Source: Paenibacillus xerothermodurans (GTDB lineage Bacteria > Bacillota > Bacilli > Paenibacillales > NBRC-103111). Taken from it: a DNA stretch of 64,000 bases. The notes under the pieces are model-generated. The model worked only from the letters and a program-made list of their open reading frames with translations, ran no database searches and had not been told where the DNA came from. The stretch is from positions 558,001 to 622,000 of the forward strand of contig NZ_NHRJ02000001.1 of the NCBI RefSeq assembly GCF_002220865.2, read 5' to 3'. Positions 51,803 to 60,991 of the stretch are shown one piece after another. The first letter of the stretch is position 1, and each line of letters starts with the position of its first letter. The translations under genes and the position numbers were made by a program.

Positions 51803-54800
51803 CCTTTGTACCCCCTGCCTCCAAGTTCGTCTGCTTCTCCTCATCCTCGGACAGGACCGCGTTTGGCGCCCCGTCTGGCGAGTTGTTGCCGGTCGAGTCC
51901 GCCCGTTCTATCGCTGTGATGCCAGAAGCCGTGTCTGCTGCCGTGCCTTCCGGCAGGGCGTCTTCTTTCGACGTCGGGAGAACCTGCATTTCCGCCATCT
52001 TATTCATCTGCATGTCCATTGTGATCTGCGATGGCTCCCGCCCGGCTGCAACCTCCATAGCCGCCGCCCGGCGGATCCAGCCGCCTCGCTTCGGCGAACG
52101 CAGCGGCATGCCCGGCTCGAATTCATCCGATGCCACTCGTTCCTTGATCAGTTCAAGTGCACGATCCTTGCCCATCGGCTTGAGCACTTTAAACTCATTG
52201 GCTTCGAATTGCGTATCGAATTGACATACCGATTTGTACGCACAAAACGTGCAAGCCGCTTCCGTCCCCATGCGATACGGTTCGATCTCCACATGACCAC
52301 CGGTCATGGACGAACCTATGCCTTTGATTGTACGCCGTACATAATCGCGCAGTATATCCCACTGTCCGTCATCGGCTACCGATGAGTTCTTATAAAAGCT
52401 TCCGTCGGCCTTCATCGCGACCGGAATGAACTGTGAATGCCCGCTGGCATCGCCAAGCGCGCCATCCATCAAGCGCGCGGTCTCCGCATCGGCACGAACC
52501 AATCCGCGCATTTTAAACTTTTTACGCAGCTCCGCGTCCGCCTGCTCGGCACTAATGCGGTTCTTCAGCTGCAGCAGCGGATTGTGGACATGGAAATACA
52601 GAACTCCCGCAGGCTGTGCCTCCGTGCCAAGCCACGCTTTGGAGTGAGTCAGAATTACATCCAAGTACGTCAACATCTGCAGCGACAGGCCGTAGAACAC
52701 TTCCGCCAAATGCAGCGCCGTGGCGCTGGATTTATAGTCGATGACGCGTAAAAGCGTCCCCTGCTCCGTATCCGCGCGGTCAACCCGGTCAATCCGGCCA
52801 CGCACATCCAGCCGCACTCCGTTATCCAGCCAATAGGACAGAGGGGGAATCGGCTGTCCGGCGCCGAACCCGATCTCCAGGCCAATAGGTTCAAATTGAC
52901 CGCGCCGGGCATGCTCCCCCAGTATCATAGCCGCCCGACCGATAACCTGCTTTAGCTTTCGCGCTATGTAATGGTGGCGCTTCGAGCTAAACAATATTTC
53001 GCTCTGCAGCCGAGGCGCCAACCGGTCGACCACTTGGCCAGCAATGGTCAGGCACTCCTCAGCCGTCAGACGGGCCCACTGTCCTGGCTGGACGGATACC
53101 TCACTTGCGAACATGCTCAAAGCGGCGTGAAACAGCTGTCCGATATCCGGCGCTTCCAAGCGGTAAATACGACGCTCCTTGAGCCGCAGGCCGTGGGAAA
53201 CAAACTGTGAAAAGGGGCAGGCCACAAATCGCTCCATCCGTGAGACGCTCGTCAGCACATGCTCGCCATACAGACGGCGGCTTGTCTCCAAACTAAGCGG
53301 TACGGCCTCATTTGTGTATCTGAGCGACCGCATCAATGCTTCCAGCCTTTTACCCCAGCCCGGCTGACGCACAAACCAATTGTACGCGGCCCACCAGACG
53401 TCGGAGATGGGCTCACCCTTGAGCCATTGCTTCAGCTGTACGAGCAACAGCGACATGGTTTTGGCCGGATGCTCTACATAATCCAATTGCTCGCTGAGAC
53501 TCATTGCCGCTGTCGGTTCAGAAAGCAGCAGCCGTTCCTTGACAAAAGGAAACATGCGCTTCATGTGCCGTATTACTTCGGATGGAAGCAGCGACTTCCC
53601 CTCCTCATCCGCAAGAGGGTAGCTCAACCAAAGACACACCGAAGGAGTGCAGAACGCGTTGTAAACCAAGAACACCTCGTCCAGCAGCCTCCTGCGGCTT
53701 CCTTCAGCCATAGGCATTCCACGGTCTGTCAGTACGTCCCTCTCCCGCTCCGACAGAACACTGTCCTCCTTCAATCTCGCAGGAATCACGCCCTCGTTCA
53801 CACCCAGCACAAACACATGCTTCACGCTGCCGGTCCGTGTGCGGTCCATACTGCCGATGAGCACTTGATCCAGCGAAGGCGGCACCAATCCGAGCCGGAT
53901 GCTTTCCATCCCGGCTTCCATCAGCCCGGCAAACGTCTCGGATGACACATCTTCTTCCCCCATAAGGTCGACCAGCTGATCCAACATATCCATAAGACGG
54001 TCCCAAACCTGGGCGTGCTCCCTCGCTTTTTCTGGATTTCCTGCTTGAATCGCTTGCTGGCTCAAGCCTTCGAGCCGCTCGGGTACGTTAAGATCGGTGA
54101 ACAGTTGATAGATTGCTTCTACCCGTCCCTGCACGTGCTTTGCACACTTCATCCGGTTTTGGAAGGCCAACAGCGGCTCGACCACCCGCCTGCGGCAGGC
54201 ATTGATTTTATGTAAGAACGCCTCTTCCGACTTGTTCATCTCGCTGTCAGGCTGCTCCAGGCTCGAGCGCAGCGAATATGTCCACGGCTCACCGTCATAC
54301 CAACGCGCTCCGTGAATGCCAAATGCAAGCACGTAATTTTCAAGCCGGTCCATAGCATGACGATCCAGCCGGTCAGGGTTGTCGCCATCGTGCACGGGCA
54401 GAAAGAAATCTGTTTTCACACAGCGAAACACCGCGTCATACTTCCAATAATGAAGAATGACATCCAAGGCAGAACGGACGAATTCGACCAACGGGTGGTG
54501 CATGACACTTCTTTTCCGGTCGAAAAAGTGAGGGATGCCGAAATCCGCTAATGTGGCAGCCAACAGGTCTCCGTACCCCTCGGTGTTCCGCACGGAGATT
54601 GCAATATCACGGTACCGAACGCCGCCTTCACGGACGAGCTTTAAAATATCACGTGCCGCCCCCTCCACCTCGGCTCTTCGGTTTACTGCTGCTGACAGCC
54701 GAACGCCAGTTTCCGCCGACGAAGGATTGCCGTCTGGCTTGGCCGCAGCTGCCCCCCCGCCATACGGCTTTTTCAGCCGGTGCTCGAATGTTCCCTCCAT

Positions 54801-55685
54801 ATAAGCCAGCATCGGGCTGTTTTGAAATCTCACAGGAGGCTGCGAAGCCAAAATGATCGTCTTCTCAACCGGTATCTGCAGCTCGTCAAATCGTGCCCGA
54901 AGCTGAAGCATTGTCCGTGCCGGCAGATGAAACAAATCCAGTTCATGCAGTGTGTCCCCAGGCCGGTACTCTCTGTTCAGAGTGAGAGTCATCGTAAGAT
55001 TGCTGCATGAGCCAGCCAGCACTTCGACGACTGCAAGCTCTTGAGGTGTAAACCCATGGAACCCATCGATCCAGCACTCCGCTCCGCGCACATAATTCGA
55101 TTCCGGCAACTGCGCAGCCAATAGCGTGAGATAATCCTCGCCGTCTAAATAGGCTTTGGATAGCTCAGTTTCGAACGCACCGTACAACAGCTCAAGATCA
55201 TGCAGCTTGTCCGACAATGACGTGGATGTCGGCCCTTCGAACAGCGTGTTGGCAGCAAAATCGGTGAGTCCGTCGGCAGTAATACAGTAGCGCTTAAATT
55301 CCGTGAACAACTCGGTGATTTTTTCGATAAACCCGATTTGTTCCGCAGACGTATGAAATACTTTCAGCCGATCGCGGTTCTTATGTAATATCTTGTAAAG
55401 CAGCAGCACTTTCCCGGTTGCATCGATCGGCAAACGGGCGGTGCCGCCTACCTCCTGCATAATACGCCATGCCAACCTGTGAAAGCTCAACACCTGTGCA
55501 CGCAGCGTGCCACGAAGCTCCGGGGATGACACTAAGGCGTGCTCGGCTAGAGAGGTAGCCTGCTCAGGCACCAGCAAAATGAGCGGCCGTCCGATGGGGG
55601 CTTCGGTCAGCTTCTCTTTGATGTTCCGCAGACAATATTCGCTTTTGCCGCTGCCGGCTCTTCCCAATACAAATTTGATGGCCAA
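51783..55685 (-). CDS. addB: AddB helicase-nuclease subunit
   Basis: The second nuclease subunit of AddAB, with an iron-sulfur cluster. Its 1300 residues begin with Walker A LGRAGSGKSEYCLRN. The iron-sulfur cysteines are visible in FVACPFSQF and CTFCAYKSVC. The nuclease motif GRIDRVDR...RVIDYKSS lies near residue 965. The last ~60 residues are an acidic, disordered extension beyond the usual end. The start is TTG 55685 with GGGAGGAA 6 nt upstream. It is the first gene of addB-addA-sbcD-sbcC, preceded by a TGC-TATAAT promoter and a LexA-box-like site. Confidence 0.96.
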   Translation of the reverse strand: MAIKFVLGRAGSGKSEYCLRNIKEKLTEAPIGRPLILLVPEQATSLAEHALVSSPELRGTLRAQVLSFHRLAWRIMQEVGGTARLPIDATGKVLLLYKILHKNRDRLKVFHTSAEQIGFIEKITELFTEFKRYCITADGLTDFAANTLFEGPTSTSLSDKLHDLELLYGAFETELSKAYLDGEDYLTLLAAQLPESNYVRGAECWIDGFHGFTPQELAVVEVLAGSCSNLTMTLTLNREYRPGDTLHELDLFHLPARTMLQLRARFDELQIPVEKTIILASQPPVRFQNSPMLAYMEGTFEHRLKKPYGGGAAAAKPDGNPSSAETGVRLSAAVNRRAEVEGAARDILKLVREGGVRYRDIAISVRNTEGYGDLLAATLADFGIPHFFDRKRSVMHHPLVEFVRSALDVILHYWKYDAVFRCVKTDFFLPVHDGDNPDRLDRHAMDRLENYVLAFGIHGARWYDGEPWTYSLRSSLEQPDSEMNKSEEAFLHKINACRRRVVEPLLAFQNRMKCAKHVQGRVEAIYQLFTDLNVPERLEGLSQQAIQAGNPEKAREHAQVWDRLMDMLDQLVDLMGEEDVSSETFAGLMEAGMESIRLGLVPPSLDQVLIGSMDRTRTGSVKHVFVLGVNEGVIPARLKEDSVLSERERDVLTDRGMPMAEGSRRRLLDEVFLVYNAFCTPSVCLWLSYPLADEEGKSLLPSEVIRHMKRMFPFVKERLLLSEPTAAMSLSEQLDYVEHPAKTMSLLLVQLKQWLKGEPISDVWWAAYNWFVRQPGWGKRLEALMRSLRYTNEAVPLSLETSRRLYGEHVLTSVSRMERFVACPFSQFVSHGLRLKERRIYRLEAPDIGQLFHAALSMFASEVSVQPGQWARLTAEECLTIAGQVVDRLAPRLQSEILFSSKRHHYIARKLKQVIGRAAMILGEHARRGQFEPIGLEIGFGAGQPIPPLSYWLDNGVRLDVRGRIDRVDRADTEQGTLLRVIDYKSSATALHLAEVFYGLSLQMLTYLDVILTHSKAWLGTEAQPAGVLYFHVHNPLLQLKNRISAEQADAELRKKFKMRGLVRADAETARLMDGALGDASGHSQFIPVAMKADGSFYKNSSVADDGQWDILRDYVRRTIKGIGSSMTGGHVEIEPYRMGTEAACTFCAYKSVCQFDTQFEANEFKVLKPMGKDRALELIKERVASDEFEPGMPLRSPKRGGWIRRAAAMEVAAGREPSQITMDMQMNKMAEMQVLPTSKEDALPEGTAADTASGITAIERADSTGNNSPDGAPNAVLSEDEEKQTNLEAGGTKDDQEDS

Positions 55686-55753
55686 GTTGAGTTCCTCCCG
55701 CGCGTTGTGATCCAGCGAACCACAATCCGATTAAAAAAGATGGTTGTCACACT

Positions 55754-55762
55754 ATTATAGCA
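55754..55762 (-). promoter_or_regulatory. extended -10 promoter of addB-addA-sbcD-sbcC
   Basis: Minus-strand TGCTATAAT, a TG-N extended -10 with a perfect hexamer at 55754-55759, about 70 bp before addB. There is no good -35; that position is occupied by the LexA-like site. Confidence 0.6.
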
Positions 55763-55769
55763 CATTGGA

Positions 55770-55783
55770 GGAACGTATGTTTG
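55770..55783 (-). promoter_or_regulatory. candidate LexA (SOS) box at the addB promoter
   Basis: Minus-strand CAAACATACGTTCC matches the Bacillus LexA/DinR consensus CGAACRNRYGTTYC at 13 of 14 positions. It covers the -35 region of the addB promoter, where repressor would block RNA polymerase. A wider GGAAC-N8-GTTCC repeat spans 55770-55787. Confidence 0.65.
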
Positions 55784-55910
55784 TTCCTTTACGCGTCACC
55801 GTAAAATCCATTGGTTTTGTTTGCACATCCGATTTGTCCTCCTTTGAGCTGCAGCTATATGGAAGACGGGGGCGGGATCATGTTTGTATCATCATCAGCA
55901 GCAGCATAAC

Positions 55911-55953
55911 AAAGAGCCTGCGATGTCTCCCCAATAGGAGGACGCAGGCTCCG
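55911..55953 (-). terminator. terminator of the nitroreductase gene
   Basis: Stem GAGCCTGCG/CGCAGGCTC with an inner CTCC/GGAG pairing, then TTTGTT on the minus strand. The rest of the 287-bp gap (55686-55972) holds the addB promoter and no gene. Confidence 0.75.
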
Positions 55954-55972
55954 CATGCACCAGTGCGTATGA

Positions 55973-56566
55973 TTATGTTGTCAACCATACGGTTTTGTCG
56001 GAAATGGGCTGCCGCCGGCCGGCGTGAGGCTCCGCCACGGGATAGCCGATGTAAACAAGGCCGACCAGATGTTCCGATTCAGTTAGACCAAACGCCCGCT
56101 TCATACGGGGATGATAAGCAGGCTCCCCTGTGCGCCATATGGCCCCTAAGCCCATGCTATGGGCGGCCAGAAGCATATTTTGCACCGCCGCATGTGCTGC
56201 CGCTAATTCCTCAATCTCTTTTACTTTCTCCGCCTTGGATGGAGATGCTGCCACAGCGATCACGAGGGGCGCGCGAAACGCTTTGCTCTCCTGCTTCTTG
56301 CGCAGCGTCTCCACCTCTTCAGCGGGCAAGCCCTGCGCCCCGGCCGCCGCAATGTCGGAGTAAGCGTCGGCCAGCACTTGACGCCCGGCACCCGTCATGA
56401 CAAAGAACCGCCAAGGCTCGGTGCCATGGTGGCTTGGCGCCCAGGATGCCGCTTCCAGAAGCTTTTCTATCTGCTCCCGGCCGATTGGGTCCGACTTTAC
56501 TTTCCCCACACTGCGTCTGCCGCGAATAGCCTCCCACACATTTATATCATTGAATTCCGGTTGCAT
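55973..56566 (-). CDS. nitroreductase-family flavoprotein, probably Fur-regulated
   Basis: A 197-residue FMN-dependent NAD(P)H oxidoreductase. It begins NVWEAIRGRRSVGKVKSDPI, with AASWAPSHHGTEPWRFFVMT and MGLGAIWRTGEPAYH, the conserved FMN- and dimer-interface segments of the family. The start is ATG 56566 with AAGGTGGG upstream; the frame from 56620 would read through the operator. A Fur-box-like site overlaps its transcription start, so it should be induced on iron limitation. That suggests a reductase role in iron acquisition (for example ferric-siderophore or flavin reduction), which is an inference. Confidence 0.9.
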   Translation of the reverse strand: MQPEFNDINVWEAIRGRRSVGKVKSDPIGREQIEKLLEAASWAPSHHGTEPWRFFVMTGAGRQVLADAYSDIAAAGAQGLPAEEVETLRKKQESKAFRAPLVIAVAASPSKAEKVKEIEELAAAHAAVQNMLLAAHSMGLGAIWRTGEPAYHPRMKRAFGLTESEHLVGLVYIGYPVAEPHAGRRQPISDKTVWLTT

Positions 56567-56623
56567 TAACGGCCACCCACCTTCTGTCGCGTTTTTGTTC
56601 TGTCCATAATATTCCCACAACGG

Positions 56624-56638
56624 TGAGAATCATTATCA
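56624..56638. promoter_or_regulatory. Fur box
   Basis: TGAGAATCATTATCA matches the 7-1-7 Fur consensus TGATAATNATTATCA at 14 of 15 positions, immediately downstream of the -10. The PerR (TTATAAT...) and Zur (TCGTAAT...) variants fit less well. Confidence 0.75.
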
Positions 56639-56643
56639 ATAAC

Positions 56644-56673
56644 ATTATAAAATTCAAACGTCACTCATTTCAA
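56644..56673 (-). promoter_or_regulatory. promoter of the nitroreductase gene
   Basis: Minus-strand TTGAAA (56668-56673), an 18-bp spacer and TATAAT (56644-56649). The rest of the 321-bp gap (to 56887) shows no gene or clear terminator. Confidence 0.65.
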
Positions 56674-56887
56674 CCCTGAATGCGAAGCCTGCCCGGCCCC
56701 GAACAGCCAAGGGCTGCGAAATTCGCTATGGCAGCGAACGATAAAACACCATTTTTCCCGGCATGGCGCACATGGCCATCGAGCCTCCACACAGCGAAAG
56801 AGGGCGTCCACAGGATCTCCTCAGATCTTGGAACAACCTCTGCTAAATCAAGAAATATGACACACGACTGTGGCACGATGGCGCTGT

Positions 56888-58318
56888 TTACTTGCTGCGT
56901 ACTTCAAAGACGGCAAACTTCAAGTAATGCCCTTCGTCCACACCCAATATCCGGGGATGATCCTTGCCGGCTCCGCGGAACTCAATCAGGCGCAGCGTTT
57001 TTTTAGCATCCATTGCCGCCGCATGAATGGTTTCCAAAAACACATCCGGTTTCATATGGTATGAGCAGCTCGCGGTCACAAGATAACCGCCCTCGTTGAC
57101 CAGCTTCATTCCATGCAGATTGATATCTTTATAGCCGCGGCACGCGCCTTCCACCGCGCTTCTGGTTTTGGCGAATGCAGGCGGGTCGAGAATGACGACA
57201 TCCCATGTCCGGCTTTTCGCCTGTATGGGCTTGGAAGTATCGATCTTTTTCACATCCGCCTGCGAACGCTCCTGCCGAACATCCAATGCTTTCACTTGTT
57301 CGCGCAAATATTCAAACGCATCGGCTACGACAAATTCCACGCGATCCTCGAAGCCGTTCAGCTTCACATTGGTGCGTGCACTTTCGATCGCATGCTCGGA
57401 GATATCGAGACACGTCACCTTCTTCGCACCATATTTGCATGCGTGCAATGTGAAACTGCCTGTATGCGAAAAGCATTCCAGCACGGTCGCACCGTCCCAA
57501 TACGGGAATGTGACGATTTTTCCGTTGGCGTTGACGGGCACCCGGTACGTTTGCTCCTGGCCCTCCGGTACCGCGACCACCGCTCCAGTGGACGAATCGC
57601 TAGTGCCGGAGATTTGCTCTGTCAACTCGGCCACGGTTTGCAGCTCGATTCCGCTCCGTTTACCCCACCCGAGCATCAACGGCTCTATCGCCGCACGGTT
57701 TTCACGCTGATCGAAGAAATATCCGGTTTTTTGGCCTTCCGTGATGTCGATCTGCAGCCTCAAACCGTTCTCCACAATTTCCACGTGCCGCGCGCATTCT
57801 CCGTGAAGCACTCCCTTGCGCTGCTCCAGGCCTTCCAGCTCGCGCACCGCGACATCACTGCGCTCATAAATGCCTTTTGGCTCCATCACTTCGGCCAGTG
57901 CAGAAACTATCGCATCACGCACCCGGTCCATGCCGAACGTGAGCAGCTGCACCACAAGCACATCCTCGAAACGGTCAACAATCAATCCCGGCAGGAAGTC
58001 TGCTTCTCCATAGACGAGCCTGTATGAACGGGCGCCGGACAAAAAACGTTCACGGTGTTCCAAGCAGCGCCGAAATCGTTCGACGAAAAACTCATGTGTC
58101 ATTTCCTGGATTGGCTCATAGGCCACTACCCTCACTGTGATCTGAGAGGCAGGATTCCAGTAACCTGTTGCAAGATACTGCCCCAGGTGGTTATACACAG
58201 GCACCAGTTGGCCTGCCACAAGCTCGCCCTCGGTGCGTTCAAGCTCCGATTTATAAATCCAGGGATGTCCCGCCTCCACCCTTTTTTTCCTCTTTTTGTT
58301 CAAATAGACTGCAGCCAT
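56888..58318 (-). CDS. class I rRNA (cytosine-C5) methyltransferase, RlmI-like
   Basis: A 476-residue SAM-dependent methyltransferase. It has an N-terminal PUA-type RNA-binding domain (KKRVEAGHPWIYKSELERTE) and a central RlmI-like EEHEE region with EGQKTGYFFDQRENR. The Rossmann domain has LECFSHTGSFTLHA, DISEHAI and the catalytic-type motif VILDPPAFAK, followed by CSYHM. Two insertions of roughly 60 and 25 residues (after FDQRENR, and in the loop before VVILDPP) lengthen it relative to the usual ~390-400 residues. Start ATG 58318 has AGGAGG upstream. The target is probably 23S rRNA m5C, by homology. Confidence 0.9.
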   Translation of the reverse strand: MAAVYLNKKRKKRVEAGHPWIYKSELERTEGELVAGQLVPVYNHLGQYLATGYWNPASQITVRVVAYEPIQEMTHEFFVERFRRCLEHRERFLSGARSYRLVYGEADFLPGLIVDRFEDVLVVQLLTFGMDRVRDAIVSALAEVMEPKGIYERSDVAVRELEGLEQRKGVLHGECARHVEIVENGLRLQIDITEGQKTGYFFDQRENRAAIEPLMLGWGKRSGIELQTVAELTEQISGTSDSSTGAVVAVPEGQEQTYRVPVNANGKIVTFPYWDGATVLECFSHTGSFTLHACKYGAKKVTCLDISEHAIESARTNVKLNGFEDRVEFVVADAFEYLREQVKALDVRQERSQADVKKIDTSKPIQAKSRTWDVVILDPPAFAKTRSAVEGACRGYKDINLHGMKLVNEGGYLVTASCSYHMKPDVFLETIHAAAMDAKKTLRLIEFRGAGKDHPRILGVDEGHYLKFAVFEVRSK

Positions 58319-58339
58319 GCGATGCCTCCTGTGTTGTGA

Positions 58340-58378
58340 CAAAAATAACCCTCCCCACAGCATCTGCGAGGAAGGGTT
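58340..58378 (-). terminator. terminator of NUDIX-deoC
   Basis: Minus-strand AACCCTTCC/GGGAGGGTT stem with a loop of about 15 nt, then ATTTTTG. Confidence 0.75.
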
Positions 58379-58389
58379 AAGCTTTCTTT

Positions 58390-59091
58390 TTAATAAGACG
58401 CATTATCCTTGAGCCCGTTCATAAGCGCGACACCGGAGCTGGTTCCCAATCGGGTAGCCCCCGCCTGGATCATTTGCACCGCTGTCTCGAGATCGCGCAC
58501 ACCACCGGACGCTTTTACCCCGATGTCAGCAGACACGTTGGCCCGCATCAGACGGATATCTTCCACGTTTGCACCGCCCGGTCCAAAGCCTGTAGAGGTT
58601 TTAACGTAGTGTGCTCCAGCTTCCTCCGACAATCGGCAGGCGGCAATTTTCTGTTCTTCATTCAGAAAGCCCGTTTCAAAAATAACCTTAACGATCGCCT
58701 GGTCTTCCACCGCATCCACGACGGCTTTAATATCCTCACGGACAGCTGCATAGTTACCCTCTAGCAGGCGTCCGATCTGAAGCACCATATCGATTTCGTT
58801 CGCGCCCGCTTCAGCCGCTCTGGCAGCCTCATACGCTTTCACCTTAATATCAGTCGCGCCTAACGGAAAACCGCATACGGCGCTGATGCGCACTGGGGTG
58901 CCGGCAAGTGCTTCTTTGCAAAATGTGACCCACACTCCGTTGACACACACACTGTAAAATTTGTGCTGGATCGCCTCATCACACAGTTTCTGTATTGCTT
59001 GTGCGGTGGCGTCCGCTTTGAGCAGCGTGTGGTCAATATAAGACGGGATTTGCTTCAGATCCACTGAAATACCACTGTTGGTCTCACTCAT
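58390..59091 (-). CDS. deoC: deoxyribose-phosphate aldolase
   Basis: Cleaves 2-deoxyribose 5-phosphate to glyceraldehyde 3-phosphate and acetaldehyde in deoxynucleoside catabolism. The 233-residue class I aldolase has NEIDMVLQ (Asp101), VKVIFETG with the Schiff-base lysine (Lys135) and VKTSTGFGPGG (Lys164). The ATG at 59091 directly follows the NUDIX stop codon and GAGGTG lies within that gene's end, so translation is coupled. Confidence 0.96.
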   Translation of the reverse strand: MSETNSGISVDLKQIPSYIDHTLLKADATAQAIQKLCDEAIQHKFYSVCVNGVWVTFCKEALAGTPVRISAVCGFPLGATDIKVKAYEAARAAEAGANEIDMVLQIGRLLEGNYAAVREDIKAVVDAVEDQAIVKVIFETGFLNEEQKIAACRLSEEAGAHYVKTSTGFGPGGANVEDIRLMRANVSADIGVKASGGVRDLETAVQMIQAGATRLGTSSGVALMNGLKDNASY

Positions 59092-59520
59092 TCAATTCAC
59101 CTCGTACCCTAGAGATTGTAGTGCTGTTAGCAGCACCGTGTCGTTATTGCCATATCCGGCCTGCTTTTGCTGATGCCACGCCTCCAACGGGTCAAGCCAT
59201 TCCACACCGCGGATCTCCTCGATCTGGGCTTGCAGCTGCCCACCTGTGGCTTCAACCAAAAAATAATATACCTCTTTGTCAATTGTACCGACGCCCGGTA
59301 ATGCATACTGATAACTGATTTGCTTGAGCGGAGCCACTATGGTCCCCACGATACCCGTCTCCTCCAAGATCTCCCGTAACGCTGTCTCCTCAACGGTTTC
59401 TCCGGGCTCCATTTTTCCTTTGGGCAGCGTGATTTTACCGTAGCGGTCTTGGATCATCTGCACCTGCAGCGCATTCCCATGTTTGCGGAATACGACGCCG
59501 CCTGCGGAAATCTCCTTCAT
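59092..59520 (-). CDS. NUDIX hydrolase
   Basis: A 142-residue protein with the NUDIX box GKMEPGETVEETALREILEE (residues ~37-56), which follows GX5EX7REUXEE. It hydrolyses a nucleoside-diphosphate-linked compound; the substrate is unknown. ATG 59520 is preferred over GTG 59529 because the GGAGAGGG site is 8 nt away. It forms a two-gene unit with deoC. Confidence 0.92.
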   Translation of the reverse strand: MKEISAGGVVFRKHGNALQVQMIQDRYGKITLPKGKMEPGETVEETALREILEETGIVGTIVAPLKQISYQYALPGVGTIDKEVYYFLVEATGGQLQAQIEEIRGVEWLDPLEAWHQQKQAGYGNNDTVLLTALQSLGYEVN

Positions 59521-59638
59521 GCCGGCCACCCTCTCCTATGTAAAATCAGCGAACAACGATGGCTAACGTTTCCCCACGTGCCAGACAGAATAAGGACTTC
59601 ACCTTGCCTAAGGGATGAAATCCTTGATCCCGCGATCG

Positions 59639-60985
59639 TTACACAATCACAGCCTTCGGTGTCGTTATCGCAGGCTCCCGTAAGAGATGGCCGCGGGACT
59701 CATTGACGCCGGCTTGCGTCACCTTGATCCGGCACACACTGCCAATCAGATCCTCGCCGCCCTTGAACACAAGCTGTAAGTAGTTGTCTGAGTAGCCCAT
59801 CATAAGCCCTCTGTCCGGTTCTCCTTTATGAGCCCGCTCTGGAATCACCTCGAGCACCTGTCCCACGTACTTCTGCGCGTAGGTCAGCTGCATCCGCTCT
59901 GACAAATCGATCAACTCGTGTACGCGGCTATTTTTCACTTCCTCGTCCACTTGATCCTCCATTCGCGCGGCCGGTGTTCCGGTACGTTTGGAGTAAGGGA
60001 ACACGTGCATTTCCGAGAACTGCATTTGCTCCATGAAGCGATAGCCGTTGCGGAACATTTCCTCCGTTTCACCAGGGAAACCAACGATGACGTCCGTTGT
60101 GATCGCGACGCCAGGCATGATCTTGTGGATCTGTTCGATCTTTCTGCCATAATCGGCGGTTGTATATTTACGGCGCATTCTCGCCAGCACACCGTCGTCA
60201 CCGGCCTGCAGCGGAATATGCAGGTGGCGGCACATTTTATCAGATCCCTCCAGCGCCTCCAACACTTCCTCTGTAATTTGGCTCGCCTCGATAGAGCTTA
60301 TCCGAACCCGTTTCAAACCGTCCACCTTATCCAAGTCCCAAAGCAGCTTTGCGAGGCTGTAGTTTTCCATATCTTCCCCGTAGCCGCCGGTGTGAATACC
60401 TGTCAGTACGATTTCCTGATAACCTGCGTCCACCAGCATCCGAGCTTGCTTAAGCACGCTTTGGGGCTCCCTGCTGCGCATCAAGCCGCGTGACCAGGGA
60501 ATAATGCAAAAGGTGCAGAAGTTGTTGCAGCCCTCTTGGATTTTTAAAAATGCGCGTGTGCGGTCGGCAAAATCAGGCACGTCCAGTTCTTCGAACTGCC
60601 GGGTTTTCATAATATTGCGCACCGCGTTAATCGGCTGCCTCTCCTGCTGCAGCTGCTGAATGTAAGGAATGATTTTGTCCCGGTCCTGTGTGCCGATGAC
60701 AAGATCAACGCCGGGGATCGCCAATATTTCGGCAGGCGAGGTTTGTGCATAGCAGCCGGTGACCGCAACAATCGCTTCAGGATTGCGGCGGACCGCACGG
60801 CGGATCATTTGCCGGCTTTTTTTATCGCCTGTGTTCGTTACCGTGCATGTATTAATGACGTACACGTCTGCAGTCGATTCAAAATCGACCTGCTCGAAGC
60901 CGTCGTGCTTGAACAGCTGCCAGATCGCTTCCGTGTCATAAAAATTTACTTTACAGCCTAATGTATGAAACGCTACTGTTGGCAT
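59639..60985 (-). CDS. mtaB: tRNA t6A37 methylthiotransferase MtaB
   Basis: A radical-SAM enzyme that turns t6A37 into ms2t6A in tRNAs reading ANN codons. The 448 residues show the N-terminal UPF0004 cysteines (Cys11, Cys47, Cys78) and the radical-SAM CNNFCTFC (Cys153, Cys157, Cys160). A C-terminal TRAM domain ends in a short extension. Start ATG 60985 has GGGAGG upstream. It lies 6 nt after rsmE, as in other Bacilli (yqeU-yqeV). Confidence 0.96.
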   Translation of the reverse strand: MPTVAFHTLGCKVNFYDTEAIWQLFKHDGFEQVDFESTADVYVINTCTVTNTGDKKSRQMIRRAVRRNPEAIVAVTGCYAQTSPAEILAIPGVDLVIGTQDRDKIIPYIQQLQQERQPINAVRNIMKTRQFEELDVPDFADRTRAFLKIQEGCNNFCTFCIIPWSRGLMRSREPQSVLKQARMLVDAGYQEIVLTGIHTGGYGEDMENYSLAKLLWDLDKVDGLKRVRISSIEASQITEEVLEALEGSDKMCRHLHIPLQAGDDGVLARMRRKYTTADYGRKIEQIHKIMPGVAITTDVIVGFPGETEEMFRNGYRFMEQMQFSEMHVFPYSKRTGTPAARMEDQVDEEVKNSRVHELIDLSERMQLTYAQKYVGQVLEVIPERAHKGEPDRGLMMGYSDNYLQLVFKGGEDLIGSVCRIKVTQAGVNESRGHLLREPAITTPKAVIV

Positions 60986-60991
60986 CTTGTG

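Noticed and set aside
55744-56400. Plus-strand open frame with a good GGAGG-like site before ATG 55777
   Set aside because: It runs through the nitroreductase terminator and antisense to that gene. Its apparent ribosome site and start are part of the LexA-like palindrome and the addB promoter.
57113-58027. 304-codon plus-strand frame
   Set aside because: Antisense to the RlmI-like methyltransferase, which has clear motifs and AGGAGG.
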